DNA of 54,795 nucleotides, from the NCBI GenBank assembly GCA_910576775.1, contig CAJTJV010000018.1, forward strand, positions 1-54,795. Direction: 5' to 3'. This document shows positions 28,220-36,566 of the stretch, piece by piece. The first letter of the stretch is position 1. Every line of letters begins with the position of its first letter. A program made the position numbers and the translations under genes. The notes beneath the pieces were generated by a model. That model did not search any database, was not told where the DNA came from, and worked only from the letters and a program-made list of their open reading frames with translations. The stretch comes from an uncultured Muribaculaceae bacterium. Lineage in GTDB: Bacteria; Bacteroidota; Bacteroidia; Bacteroidales; Muribaculaceae.

Positions 28220-28705
28220 TTAGTAGGATTGTAGATTCATCATAGTCCTGAGGTGATTGCGTCCTCTTGAAAGGTATTGCTTCACGGCATTTTCCGAGGC
28301 TTCTGTGATAACCGCTATCTCTTTTATTGAGTAGCCCTCCATGTAGAAAAGAAGAATCGAAGAACGCTCTTTGTCCGGCAGTCTGTCGAGCGATGCATAC
28401 AAGTCCTGATAGCGGAATGCTCCGTCGGATGTTTTATCACTTGTAATTGCAGCCGCTTCGTCATATCCTACAGTCTGTTTTTGAGCTCGACGGTGATTGA
28501 GAAAGGTATTATAACCTATGCGATAAATCCAGGCGTTGAAACTATCGGCATTGCGGAAACCTTCGCTGGAAAGATAGGCTTTTATAAGTGTCTCCTGGGC
28601 AATATCATCGGCAAGTAGCGAATCACCGCAGCAGAGAGCCGTCAAAAAGCGCCTGAGTGCTTTCTGACAAGCCTCTGCATGGGTTATGAACTGTTGCCGG
28701 TCCAT
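28220..28705 (-). CDS. ECF-type RNA polymerase sigma factor
   Basis: A 161-residue sigma-70-family factor with region 2 (ADDIAQETLIKAYLSSEGF and AWIYRIGYNTFLNHRR) and region 4 (LPDKERSSILLFYMEGYSIKEIA, then ASENAVKQYLSRGRNHLR, the helix-turn-helix for -35 recognition). The short linker and absence of regions 1 and 3 mark it as ECF. Sandwiched in a three-gene minus-strand operon: a DUF6249-like membrane protein gene two bases upstream and the putative anti-sigma gene 10 bases downstream. The controlled regulon is unknown. Confidence 0.92.
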   Translation of the reverse strand: MDRQQFITHAEACQKALRRFLTALCCGDSLLADDIAQETLIKAYLSSEGFRNADSFNAWIYRIGYNTFLNHRRAQKQTVGYDEAAAITSDKTSDGAFRYQDLYASLDRLPDKERSSILLFYMEGYSIKEIAVITEASENAVKQYLSRGRNHLRTMMNLQSY

Positions 28706-28707
28706 TC

Positions 28708-29130
28708 TTATTTAGTTTCGGTACAGTCTATTTGCTTGCGCGTTACAAAGAAAACGATAAGGAAACTGATGCCGATGGCAAGGCTTATCATTCCGGACAA
28801 GAATGGGAAGGTTACTTGGTCGTCGTTAAATTCCGCACCGTTGAACAGTCCGACACATCCGGTTATTGCAAGGCCGATACCGGCGAGTGTGAAAATGCAT
28901 CCATTGAGAAGGCGTCGGTTGAGAATCTCGCGGGGTGTTCTTTGGGGCTTGTTGAGTGCTTCTGCAAGTTTGTCCGTATCAATATTGTTGTTTGCCTCAA
29001 TTGCTTTGATGAGTATTTCAGTTCGCTTGTTGTCGTTGTTGATTTTCTGGTGTGTGATAATATATACAATCATAACGGGCAACACAACGCAGATAGAGAT
29101 CGGTACTAAGAGTCCTATTAATTCATCCAT
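28708..29130 (-). CDS. DUF6249-like membrane protein
   Basis: A 140-residue protein with three hydrophobic segments: residues 4-26 (LIGLLVPISICVVLPVMIVYI), about 77-97 (CIFTLAGIGLAITGCVGLF) and about 108-130 (FLSGMISLAIGISFLIVFFV). The polar segment between the first two includes NNNIDTDKLAEAL and RTPREILNRRLLNG, typical of the DUF6249 group in Bacteroidetes. Function unknown. First gene of the sigma operon, so it may contribute to envelope-stress sensing; that is a guess from position. Confidence 0.7.
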   Translation of the reverse strand: MDELIGLLVPISICVVLPVMIVYIITHQKINNDNKRTEILIKAIEANNNIDTDKLAEALNKPQRTPREILNRRLLNGCIFTLAGIGLAITGCVGLFNGAEFNDDQVTFPFLSGMISLAIGISFLIVFFVTRKQIDCTETK

Positions 29131-29229
29131 GATTTTTATTTTGAATTATTTGTTAATGTTATTTTTGAGATATCTCGTATATAAGACACATAATGCAGTT
29201 GAAAGGTGACAGAATTTTCAAAATTTTTA

Positions 29230-29260
29230 CAAAGATACTCGGCAGGTATTGTTTTTACAA
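29230..29260 (-). promoter_or_regulatory. Promoter of sigma-factor operon
   Basis: Minus-strand TATCTTTG (plus-strand CAAAGATA 29230-29237) with TTG 20 bases upstream (CAA 29258-29260), about 100 bases before the first gene at 29130. Confidence 0.6.
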
Positions 29261-29388
29261 GGCTGACAGGCAGTTTGTATATACTGGAAATAAAGATTCT
29301 CTTTATTCTGTATTCAGATAAACACATGGGGCGAACTACCATTTTCACACAAAAATATACCAATATTACTGAAATGATTTTCAGGTAT

Positions 29389-29418
29389 TTGGCGTTTTGG
29401 ATATTGTAGTTATATTTG
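29389..29418 (+). promoter_or_regulatory. Promoter of CMD-cupin gene
   Basis: TATATTTG at 29411-29418 with TTG at 29389-29391, 19 bases apart. Transcription would start near 29424, which rules out the ATG at 29420 and supports the ATG at 29438. Confidence 0.65.
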
Positions 29419-29437
29419 CATGCAAAACGAATATATA

Positions 29438-30253
29438 ATGAAACAAATTGCTCTCGTAACAGGAATCGTATTATTAGCATTCGATATTATGGCACAGCAA
29501 AAAATTGTACAGACTGCAGGGCATGAGCGCCTCGGTAATTTTGCCCCTGAGTTTGCCCGTCTCAATGATGATATTCTTTTTGGAGAGGTTTGGAGTCGCA
29601 ACGATTTTCTGTCTCTTCGAGACAGAAGTCTTGTGACAATAACATGCCTTATCTCGCAGGGGCTTACAGATTCTTCTTTGAAATATCATTTGCAATCTGC
29701 AAAAGAAAATGGTATCACGCGTACGGAAATCGCCGAAATCATAACCCATATAGCATTTTATGCGGGCTGGCCTAAAGCATGGGCCGCCTTCAATATGGCT
29801 AAAGAAGTGTGGGCTGATGATGTAGTCGGAAATGATGCAAAGGCAGAATACCAGCGCAGTATAATCTTCCCAATCGGGGAACCCAATGATGCATATGCAC
29901 GATATTTTGTAGGACAGAGCTATCTCGCTCCAGTGTCGAAAGAACAGATTTCATTCGCCAACGTTACATTCGAGCCGCGTTGCCGTAATAACTGGCATAT
30001 CCATCATGCTTCCGAAGGTGGTGGGCAAATGCTTGTCGGAGTCGGCGGCAGGGGATGGTATCAGGAAGAAGGAAAGTCTGCGGTAGAAATCCTTCCAGGT
30101 ACTGTAATCAATATTCCTGCCAACGTTAAGCACTGGCATGGAGCTGCAAAAGATTCATGGTTTTCGCACCTCGCCTTCGGAGTACAGGGAAAAGACACAA
30201 CCACCGAGTGGTGCGAACCTGTCACCGATGAGGAATATGATAAACTAGAATAG
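29438..30253 (+). CDS. Exported carboxymuconolactone decarboxylase-cupin fusion
   Basis: A 271-residue protein with a signal peptide (MKQIALVTGIVLLAFDIMAQ), an AhpD/carboxymuconolactone decarboxylase-like domain (about residues 25-125, with RDRSLVTITCLISQGLTDSSLKYHL and ITHIAFYAGWPKAWAAF) and a C-terminal cupin (about 150-255, with NNWHIHHASEGGGQMLVGVGGRGWYQEEG and PGTVINIPANVKHWHGA, which provide the metal-ligand histidines). The AhpD-type active-site CxxC is absent; only one cysteine is present in that helix, so peroxidase activity is unlikely. Such exported fusions are common in gut Bacteroidales; their substrate is unknown. The start follows from the promoter position. Ends just before a bidirectional terminator. 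Confidence 0.85.
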   Translation: MKQIALVTGIVLLAFDIMAQQKIVQTAGHERLGNFAPEFARLNDDILFGEVWSRNDFLSLRDRSLVTITCLISQGLTDSSLKYHLQSAKENGITRTEIAEIITHIAFYAGWPKAWAAFNMAKEVWADDVVGNDAKAEYQRSIIFPIGEPNDAYARYFVGQSYLAPVSKEQISFANVTFEPRCRNNWHIHHASEGGGQMLVGVGGRGWYQEEGKSAVEILPGTVINIPANVKHWHGAAKDSWFSHLAFGVQGKDTTTEWCEPVTDEEYDKLE

Positions 30254-30272
30254 TGGCGTAAAAACTATAATG

Positions 30273-30307
30273 ATATCCGCGGCTGTAACCTATACCGCCG
30301 CGGATAT
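30273..30307. terminator. Bidirectional terminator between convergent genes
   Basis: ATATCCGCGG (30273-30282) and CCGCGGATAT (30298-30307) form a perfect 10-base stem between the convergent CMD-cupin and G1P dehydrogenase genes. T-rich sequence follows on both strands. Confidence 0.8.
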
Positions 30308-30318
30308 TTATATGTTGT

Positions 30319-31641
30319 TTATTTTGTTCCGAATATATTGTTGAGCCATTTGTCTAAAAGGCATGTACGTACCGCAACATCAAGTATCGTGAAGCGGCGA
30401 CGTATGCATTGTGCCCTCACTACGCTGTCACGCAGACGCTCGCGGCTTATGCCTATTTGCTCCGGACGCACCGGTGCACCTACTGCTGCAAGGCGCTGTC
30501 GTGCGTCTTCGAGAGGTATAAGTTGATGCTTGAGACGCTTTTTGATTGCCAGCCATCTGTCGCGGAGGGTTTCGAGTTGTCTGCGCAGAGCTTGTCGGTC
30601 TATATATTTCGCTTCAATCTCGGTTGCGCCGATTGTCGGGAAATCCGTATTCCGGAAAAGGTCGAGTGCTTTTTCTTTGGCATCTTCAAGAGTTGGCCAT
30701 GCTTCGACGCAGCTGTTGATATCGAGATGCTCGATATCTTCATTGAGCAGTTGTTCATACAATGCGGTCGATGTGAGCAACCCTATGCTGACCTGGAACC
30801 CGTGCGATGGCATTGTTCCGTCGGCCATGGTGTGGTGCTCCATGTTCCATAGATGCGAGAACTGATGGTCGGCACCGCTGGCGGGACGGCTCGTCTGGTG
30901 GGCCTGCATGGCGAAGCCGCTCATTACCAGACCTTCGATGAGCCGGTGTATGGCCTCCTTGTCGCCGGATTTAATCTTGTCGGGATCGGAAAGCGCGGTT
31001 TTCAGACTATTCTGTACGAGGCCGAATGAAAATTCGTCGATAGGCTCTACGCCGAGTTCCTCGGAGATTATCCAGTCGGCGCCGGCGGGAATCTTGGCGA
31101 ACAGGTCCGCATAGCCGCTGGCTGTCATCTCAACGGGGGCTTCGGCGATGATGGCAGTGTCGGCAACGAGTGCCAGCGGGGCAGGGCAGTTGAAGGTCTG
31201 TTTGGCGCCGTCTTTTGTTATGGATGCGCCGTATGCCGTGTAGCCGTCCATCGACGCGGCGGTTGCGACAGTCATGTAACGTCGTCCGGAATGTGAGGAC
31301 GAAAGCTTGACAAGGTCGTTTATCGTACCGGAACCGACGGCAATTCCGATTGCAGCCGTCTCTGAGAATACTTTGTCAAGTTCTTCGATGTATTTCCATT
31401 CGGCGTGCATGTCGGCATCGGTAAAGATATGGGGAGCATCAGGGTTCAGTCCTGCTGCTATCAGGTTTTCGTTAACAATTTTACCGGCGAGCTCCCATGT
31501 TGTGGTATCTGCCACGACAATAGGTCGCATTCCGGGGAACATGCGTTTGAAAGTGTCGGCCACGGAGGTGAGTGCTCCGTCGGCAATTAAGAGTGCTTTG
31601 GTGTCTGAAGCTCGTTCAAGAGCCTGTTCTATAGCTGTCAT
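30319..31641 (-). CDS. sn-glycerol-1-phosphate dehydrogenase (AraM/EgsA-like)
   Basis: Predicted NAD(P)-dependent G1P dehydrogenase interconverting dihydroxyacetone phosphate and sn-glycerol-1-phosphate, related to B. subtilis AraM and archaeal EgsA. The 440-residue protein has the nucleotide motif AVGSGTINDLVKLSS near residue 102, VATAASMDGYTA near residue 124 (family hallmark), PVEMTASGYADLFAK near residue 168 and metal-ligand histidines in ASGADHQFSHLWNMEHH near residue 255. About 90 residues at the C-terminus, from roughly 350, are basic and helical, with no named domain. Last gene of the minus-strand arm of the uptake locus, 14 bases after the MBL gene. Lysogenic or carbohydrate roles are excluded by motif content; the direction of the reaction in vivo is not known. 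Confidence 0.82.
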   Translation of the reverse strand: MTAIEQALERASDTKALLIADGALTSVADTFKRMFPGMRPIVVADTTTWELAGKIVNENLIAAGLNPDAPHIFTDADMHAEWKYIEELDKVFSETAAIGIAVGSGTINDLVKLSSSHSGRRYMTVATAASMDGYTAYGASITKDGAKQTFNCPAPLALVADTAIIAEAPVEMTASGYADLFAKIPAGADWIISEELGVEPIDEFSFGLVQNSLKTALSDPDKIKSGDKEAIHRLIEGLVMSGFAMQAHQTSRPASGADHQFSHLWNMEHHTMADGTMPSHGFQVSIGLLTSTALYEQLLNEDIEHLDINSCVEAWPTLEDAKEKALDLFRNTDFPTIGATEIEAKYIDRQALRRQLETLRDRWLAIKKRLKHQLIPLEDARQRLAAVGAPVRPEQIGISRERLRDSVVRAQCIRRRFTILDVAVRTCLLDKWLNNIFGTK

Positions 31642-31654
31642 TTCGATTATGCTG

Positions 31655-32629
31655 TTAAAAAATTATTTTTTCTCCCCAAACGGGAACTATAGCGCCCTCG
31701 CGCCCGAGGAACATCGCTTTGCGGATGGCTTCGACATAAGGTATGCGGTAGATGCCGCTGCCGGGATATTTTGCGGGATGTCCCATTTCAAGAACGTGGG
31801 AAAGCAGCACATAGTCCGGATCGAGTTTTTTCGCGGCCTTGCGCAGACGCAGACCGACGGTGGTATGCGGGATAAACAGGTCTATATCCTTTGTCTTTTC
31901 AAGTTCGGTGTAGTCATAGGCATCGCCACTATGGAAAATCACTTTGTTGCGGGTATCGCGGCCGCAGTCAATCTGGTAATATGTGACAATATTGCTTTTC
32001 GGACCGTGATGGACGCGCCTGGCGACAATCTCGATGTCTCCGACAGGTTTGAAGACAGCCTCGTCATCCAGCTTATAGCCGTTGTCGAGAAAGTTGGAGT
32101 AGACCGGTTTGCCGGCATCGGCCATTGCTTTGTTGAGTTTGTCGGTATAATGGTCTCCGTGCGGATGGGTGATGCACAGAAATTCAATGTAAGGAACAAG
32201 TTTCTCGGCATATTTGTGGTTCAGGTCTATGCCGAAGCAATGCTTTGGTGTTTTGACAACGTACCCCATGTTGTAGAGATGCCATATGGCAATGTGTCCG
32301 TAGGAAACCTGTTCTTCGGGAATCTCGCGCAGGAGTCTGTTTAATGCTTCGTTGTAAAAGCCTAATATACTGTTGGCTTCCATTCTTTTCTCTTCAATTG
32401 AATCATTGCATTTCAGATATGGAATGAAATTGTCGCAACGGTCGAAATAGTATTGCAGATCAGTCATAAGTTCCATGCGGGAATCATTTAAATCGAAACA
32501 TGATGTCTCGTTCCATAATCTGTTCGTCATTGATTCGACCGATTTGAGATTCTTTTGTGCGCCGGCACTGAAAACCGTTAGTGTTGCTGCGGATACCACG
32601 CACGAGAGGATAGTAAGAAAACGTTTCAT
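31655..32629 (-). CDS. Exported MBL-fold metallohydrolase
   Basis: A 324-residue metallo-beta-lactamase-fold protein with a signal peptide (residues 1-24, cleaved after SAGA). The catalytic motif THPHGDHYTD (HxHxDH) is near residue 155, followed by HHGPKSNIVTYYQID near 207 and FHSGDAYDY near 235 supplying further metal ligands, and a late histidine in LSHVLEMGHP. The about 120 N-terminal residues before the fold are helical and unassigned. Substrate unknown: the closest look is to UlaG/lactonase-type and phosphodiesterase-like branches of the superfamily. Thirteen bases separate it from the SGNH hydrolase gene. Confidence 0.82.
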   Translation of the reverse strand: MKRFLTILSCVVSAATLTVFSAGAQKNLKSVESMTNRLWNETSCFDLNDSRMELMTDLQYYFDRCDNFIPYLKCNDSIEEKRMEANSILGFYNEALNRLLREIPEEQVSYGHIAIWHLYNMGYVVKTPKHCFGIDLNHKYAEKLVPYIEFLCITHPHGDHYTDKLNKAMADAGKPVYSNFLDNGYKLDDEAVFKPVGDIEIVARRVHHGPKSNIVTYYQIDCGRDTRNKVIFHSGDAYDYTELEKTKDIDLFIPHTTVGLRLRKAAKKLDPDYVLLSHVLEMGHPAKYPGSGIYRIPYVEAIRKAMFLGREGAIVPVWGEKIIF

Positions 32630-32642
32630 CTTGGATATTGAT

Positions 32643-33740
32643 TTATTTGGTAAGCAGTCCGATTACAGGCTCGAGAGCATTTGCATATATCGAAAAGCCA
32701 AGGTCGGTGAAATGTGTGTTGTCGACCGTTGCTTCGTTATTGCCACCAAGCACATTGGCACCTTCAAAATAATACAGGTGATTGTCACGTTCTTTCAACC
32801 TGAGATATATGGATTTTAGTACCCGGTTCTTGTCTTTTACAGCAGTCCTGTTTTTTATATTGAACCGTGTTGAGGGAAAAATCGGACTCTCGACAAGGAG
32901 TATGGGCGTTTGGGGATGTGCCGTGCGTATTATTCCTATAAAATTCTCCATTTTTTTTGCTACCAGGTCGGCCGGACAGTTCGGAAGAGGGTCGATGACG
33001 AATAGAGATGCGTCGGCCTGCGCCATAAGGCGTGCTATCTCGGGGTCGAGCAAGGCGTTGCCGCTGAAGCCGAGATTTATTATTTCGTGCTGTAGGTTGC
33101 GCATCAGTATATTTGTGTGCGCCATTCCGGGACGCGACGCGCATCCGCCCTGCAGAATGCTTGTGCCGTACATTACAATCGGCTTTTCGCGGCGGGGAAG
33201 ATTTACGGCAGGAGGAAGAAGACGAGCGTTCCTGTCGATGCCGATTTCAAGCGAATCTACGCCGTTGTATAGCGAGAGATAGAGCATATATTCGCGCATT
33301 CTCGGTTCCATGTCACGCATTATTTCCGCGTCTGTGCGTGTATTTCTCGTATTGGGACGGGCGCTACCGAGAGTAGTCCAGGTGGAATCGTCTTCAAGGA
33401 CATAAAGGTCGAGTCCGCGGCTTCCGGTAGCAGACATGTGGTTCATGTACGATATGTTGTCCGATGTCCATCGGGCATTTATATTTGAGGCGTCGCTTCT
33501 GAATCTGATTGCTATTCCGGCAGAGTTTTGTCCGAGATTCCATACAGCTTTTCGCGCTACGTTATTGAGCGAGTCCGGCAGCCGGGAATAGGGATTGGAT
33601 GCATCCGGGGCGAGCGTGCCAAGCCGGGGCAGTTCGCTGAGATTATAATATTGCAGCTTCGGTCCGTTTTCCTTGGCAAGAGATGTAAATGCAGTTAAAG
33701 AAATTGCTGCTACGGAAATAATGAATTTAATGGCTCTCAT
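32643..33740 (-). CDS. SGNH/GDSL-family hydrolase
   Basis: An exported 365-residue esterase. Signal peptide about residues 1-22. An N-terminal beta-rich domain (about 30-170, with AVWNLGQNSAGIAIRFRSD) precedes the SGNH core: block I MYGTSILQGG (GTS nucleophile serine, about residue 192), block II LGFSGNALLDPE, block III FVIDPLPNCPAD and block V TVDNTHFTDLGF with the catalytic Asp and His. This two-domain layout is the GxDLY/Lipase_GDSL_3 type often found in Sus loci. Predicted to remove an ester group from the imported or surface-bound substrate. Overlaps the upstream gene by 14 bases. Confidence 0.88.
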   Translation of the reverse strand: MRAIKFIISVAAISLTAFTSLAKENGPKLQYYNLSELPRLGTLAPDASNPYSRLPDSLNNVARKAVWNLGQNSAGIAIRFRSDASNINARWTSDNISYMNHMSATGSRGLDLYVLEDDSTWTTLGSARPNTRNTRTDAEIMRDMEPRMREYMLYLSLYNGVDSLEIGIDRNARLLPPAVNLPRREKPIVMYGTSILQGGCASRPGMAHTNILMRNLQHEIINLGFSGNALLDPEIARLMAQADASLFVIDPLPNCPADLVAKKMENFIGIIRTAHPQTPILLVESPIFPSTRFNIKNRTAVKDKNRVLKSIYLRLKERDNHLYYFEGANVLGGNNEATVDNTHFTDLGFSIYANALEPVIGLLTK

Positions 33741-34806
33741 TACTGATTCTTATAAAAGGACAATCATTTTTGCCTGTCCAGTGATATAGATATAATGTTG
33801 AACTTTGTTCAGGTCGAGTTGAATGATGAGATATATAAAACAGGCCGTTGCCTATGTGGCACAGACCTGTGGATCCATATCTGAAATTCCATCCGCGGAT
33901 TCCTGTAGTAGGATCTTTCAAACCGGCATTTTTGAGTGGCAGGACATATTGTACCTCATTGTTGTCGTAGCCACGTAGTTCTTCTTCTACGGCCGGTTTG
34001 TCGAGGTCGATTGCAAACAGAGTGTAATTGGGAAAGCCTTTCTTTATTCCCTTGTATACTGCGGCGAGCAAAGTATTGTCGGTATCATTATAGCAGAGAT
34101 TCTGTATACCCCACGACGTATTGCCTGTATATACAAAATATCGGCCGAGCGGTTTGCGGTGCTCGATGTCGTAGCAGTTAAGCACTTGATAATCGTTGTC
34201 AGTGCGGGTGGAATCGGCATAAATACCGTAAGCTACATAGAGTATTTTTTTGCCGTCGGTTTTGCCGGGTAACGGTGCAAATGCAATTCCGTCAATGCCT
34301 GAGCATCCGTAACGGTGTTCTACTGTTTTTCCTCCATTTGAGACTTTGGCATAGTAATCGGCGGCGACCTCCGGCAGTTCGATTGTCTCCATTATGTCTT
34401 TGGCGGGCATATTTGGTTGGGTAATCTTTTTAGGGTCGAAAACCGCTATATAGAATTTGCTCCGGCGTTTTTTTGCTTCTTCGCCCGCTATTCCGGTACC
34501 GATAATATCGTTTTTGTATTCGATGGACGCATATATCTTCCCGTCGGCAGGATTGAAGGCCATGCATCCGAGATGTCCTGTCAGACCGTCGACGCTGCCA
34601 AGCAGGTGTCCGTTCATATCTGTTTTGACAAGACGCGTGGTAAACGAGAAGAACACAGTGCCGTTTTTAAGGTCGACGGCGATGCCTTGCACGTGGTGAT
34701 TGCCTTGCAATCCGGAATAAATGGAATCCGGCAGAGAAAATTTATTTCCGGCAAATGCGCACGCGGAAATACATAGTAATAATAGTGTTGATAACAGTCG
34801 TTTCAT
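33727..34806 (-). CDS. Exported propeller-like protein, unknown function
   Basis: A 359-residue protein with a signal peptide (MKRLLSTLLLLCISACAFAG, cleavage near residue 20) and no assigned catalytic motif. The mature part has repeated short beta patterns such as HHVQGIAVDLKNGTVFFSFT, LGCMAFNPADGKIYASIEY, GIDGIAFAPLPGKTDGKKIL and GIQNLCYNDTDNTLLAAVY, spaced as in a beta-propeller of strictosidine-synthase/NHL type. Similar genes accompany SGNH hydrolases in gut Bacteroidales loci. It overlaps the SGNH gene by 14 bases and follows the sigma gene by 55 bases, so all belong to one minus-strand transcript. Confidence 0.7.
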   Translation of the reverse strand: MKRLLSTLLLLCISACAFAGNKFSLPDSIYSGLQGNHHVQGIAVDLKNGTVFFSFTTRLVKTDMNGHLLGSVDGLTGHLGCMAFNPADGKIYASIEYKNDIIGTGIAGEEAKKRRSKFYIAVFDPKKITQPNMPAKDIMETIELPEVAADYYAKVSNGGKTVEHRYGCSGIDGIAFAPLPGKTDGKKILYVAYGIYADSTRTDNDYQVLNCYDIEHRKPLGRYFVYTGNTSWGIQNLCYNDTDNTLLAAVYKGIKKGFPNYTLFAIDLDKPAVEEELRGYDNNEVQYVLPLKNAGLKDPTTGIRGWNFRYGSTGLCHIGNGLFYISHHSTRPEQSSTLYLYHWTGKNDCPFIRISNESH

Positions 34807-34861
34807 TGGTATTAGTCATTATGATAGACAAAATAAAAGTTAATTCAAAAATTATTGTCCG

Positions 34862-35437
34862 TCATGACTGTTGCGAGCTAAAAAACAAAATAAGGCTTAA
34901 AATCGGGCCAAGAGAACCTCTTATGGTTTTCAACGCAAGTTCGATATGCTTCTCCACTGTTCGAGTGGATAGTCCGAGGCGACGTGCTATTTCGGATGGT
35001 GTCAGATGTTCGAAGCGGTTCATCTTGAAAATTTCGCGTCGGCGCTCCGGAAGCTTGTTTTCAATGATGTTCAGCAAGAGAGCATAGAGGTCGTTGAAAT
35101 CGAATTCATTGTTGACTGTTTCCTCTTTTACGGTTTCGTCGCCACTTGCCAAAGGGTGCATGCGTGTATAGCGGATGTAATTGAGAATTTCGTTCCGCGT
35201 CAGCACAAAGAGGTAAGTTACTATTGATATGTTTTCGTCGAGAGTCAGACGGTTCATCCATAATTTCATAAATACATTTTGCAATATGTCCTCGGCCTGG
35301 TGCTGGTCGTGGATCAGGCGATAGGTATATGCACGGAAACGAGGATAGTATTTACGTAGTAATTTCTCGAAACACGTTTCGTCTCCATACTTCAGCCCTA
35401 TTATCAGTATGCGGTCTGGTTTCTCGTCTGTTTTCAT
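34862..35437 (-). CDS. ECF sigma factor of the Sus locus
   Basis: A 191-residue Bacteroidetes-expansion ECF sigma factor. Region 2 shows YPRFRAYTYRLIHDQHQAEDILQNVFMKLW with TRNEILNYIRYTR; region 4 shows LPERRREIFKMNRFEHLTPSEIARRLGLSTRTVEKHIELAL with the helix-turn-helix. The start is placed at 35437, giving the normal length; an ATG at 35572 would add a basic, low-complexity leader and overlap the FecR gene. Divergent from fecR with 127 bases between them. Partner of the FecR anti-sigma and the STN-type SusC encoded opposite, so it should drive locus expression when substrate is bound. Confidence 0.93.
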   Translation of the reverse strand: MKTDEKPDRILIIGLKYGDETCFEKLLRKYYPRFRAYTYRLIHDQHQAEDILQNVFMKLWMNRLTLDENISIVTYLFVLTRNEILNYIRYTRMHPLASGDETVKEETVNNEFDFNDLYALLLNIIENKLPERRREIFKMNRFEHLTPSEIARRLGLSTRTVEKHIELALKTIRGSLGPILSLILFFSSQQS

Positions 35438-35564
35438 CTCTTTAAGAGAACACAATCGAATGGGTGAATACGTAAAAATAAATATTTTTTTAATTTTTCG
35501 TTTGTTTTTTACGTAAATATTTGTCGTCGCGTGTACTCTTTTTGTAAGAAGATGCAAATTAGTA

Positions 35565-36566
35565 ATGGACAAGACACAGTTTGAAAACTATTTCACCGGA
35601 AATTGTTCGGCAGACGAGAGCCGTGATGTTGAACAGTGGATTAACGATAATATCGAGACCGATGAATTTGCGCGATTGAGCCGTGAGATGCTTGAGGATA
35701 TGCCTATTGATGATCCTGCCGAGGCTCGTCGGGTATATCGCCATCTTAAAAGGAGAATTGCATCTACTTATGGTTTTTCGGCAGTAACACAGTGGAATAA
35801 GATATTCAAGCGGGCTGCAGGCATTGTTGCGGTAGCCGTTGTCGCTTTCGGCTCGGCGATGTTTGTCTCTAAAAATGTATGGGAGCAGTCGATTCCGGAA
35901 ACCGTTTATCCGGATTTCGTACAGCAGTATTGCCGTCGGGGTACCAATATGAAGGTACAGTTGCCTGATTCGACAATGGTAACTCTCTTTGGCGACAGCC
36001 GTCTTGTCTACGACCGTAACAGTTTTGACTCCAGTCGCAGGGTATGGTTGTTCGGTGATGCTTTTTTTGATGTCATGCATCGTGACGGCACCGCTTTCGA
36101 TGTGAAATGTATAAATACCGACATACGTGTTCTTGGTACAAGTTTCGAGGTTCTTTCTCACGATGCCGATGATAATTTTGAAGTATCGCTTTATGAAGGC
36201 GCTGTTCGTCTTACGCCGAGCTATAACGGGCGTAGCGATACTCTCCGCCTGCACCCGGGCGATATGGTGCGCATAGATAAACTTTCAGGTACTATTACAC
36301 ACCATACAATGCCTTGGATTGAGAAAGACACTGCAAATGTTGTGTATATAGGGTCGAAAGTCACTGACATCCTTTCGCGTCTTGAAAGACGTTATGACAA
36401 ATCAATTATTCTGTACGACGAGTCCAGGATAGTGTCTGAAACACGCTTGAATCTTATTTATCATCCTACAGATTCTCTTGAGACTATTCTTTCGGCAATA
36501 TGCGAGTTCTCAAATCTTGAAATGTTCCGTCAGGGCAATGACATTCAGTTAAAACATAAACAATGA
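35565..36566 (+). CDS. FecR-type anti-sigma factor
   Basis: A 333-residue single-pass membrane regulator. Residues 1-70 form the cytoplasmic anti-sigma part, about 84-103 is the transmembrane helix (AAGIVAVAVVAFGSAMFV), then a periplasmic FecR domain (about 125-215, with RGTNMKVQLPDSTMVTLFGDSRL and VLGTSFEVLSH) and a C-terminal DUF4974 module (about 255-333, with VTDILSRLERRYDKSIIL). It should hold the divergent ECF sigma factor inactive until the STN domain of SusC signals substrate occupancy across the envelope. Overlaps the EEP gene by four bases, putting the phosphoesterase under the same control. Confidence 0.92.
   Translation: MDKTQFENYFTGNCSADESRDVEQWINDNIETDEFARLSREMLEDMPIDDPAEARRVYRHLKRRIASTYGFSAVTQWNKIFKRAAGIVAVAVVAFGSAMFVSKNVWEQSIPETVYPDFVQQYCRRGTNMKVQLPDSTMVTLFGDSRLVYDRNSFDSSRRVWLFGDAFFDVMHRDGTAFDVKCINTDIRVLGTSFEVLSHDADDNFEVSLYEGAVRLTPSYNGRSDTLRLHPGDMVRIDKLSGTITHHTMPWIEKDTANVVYIGSKVTDILSRLERRYDKSIILYDESRIVSETRLNLIYHPTDSLETILSAICEFSNLEMFRQGNDIQLKHKQ

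Noticed and set aside
31307..32344. 345-codon plus-strand frame across the G1P dehydrogenase and MBL genes
   Set aside because: It crosses two well-supported genes on the other strand, and its protein has no motif or signal of its own.
35559..36254. 231-codon minus-strand frame over fecR
   Set aside because: It lies inside a certain FecR gene, and its sequence shows no family features.
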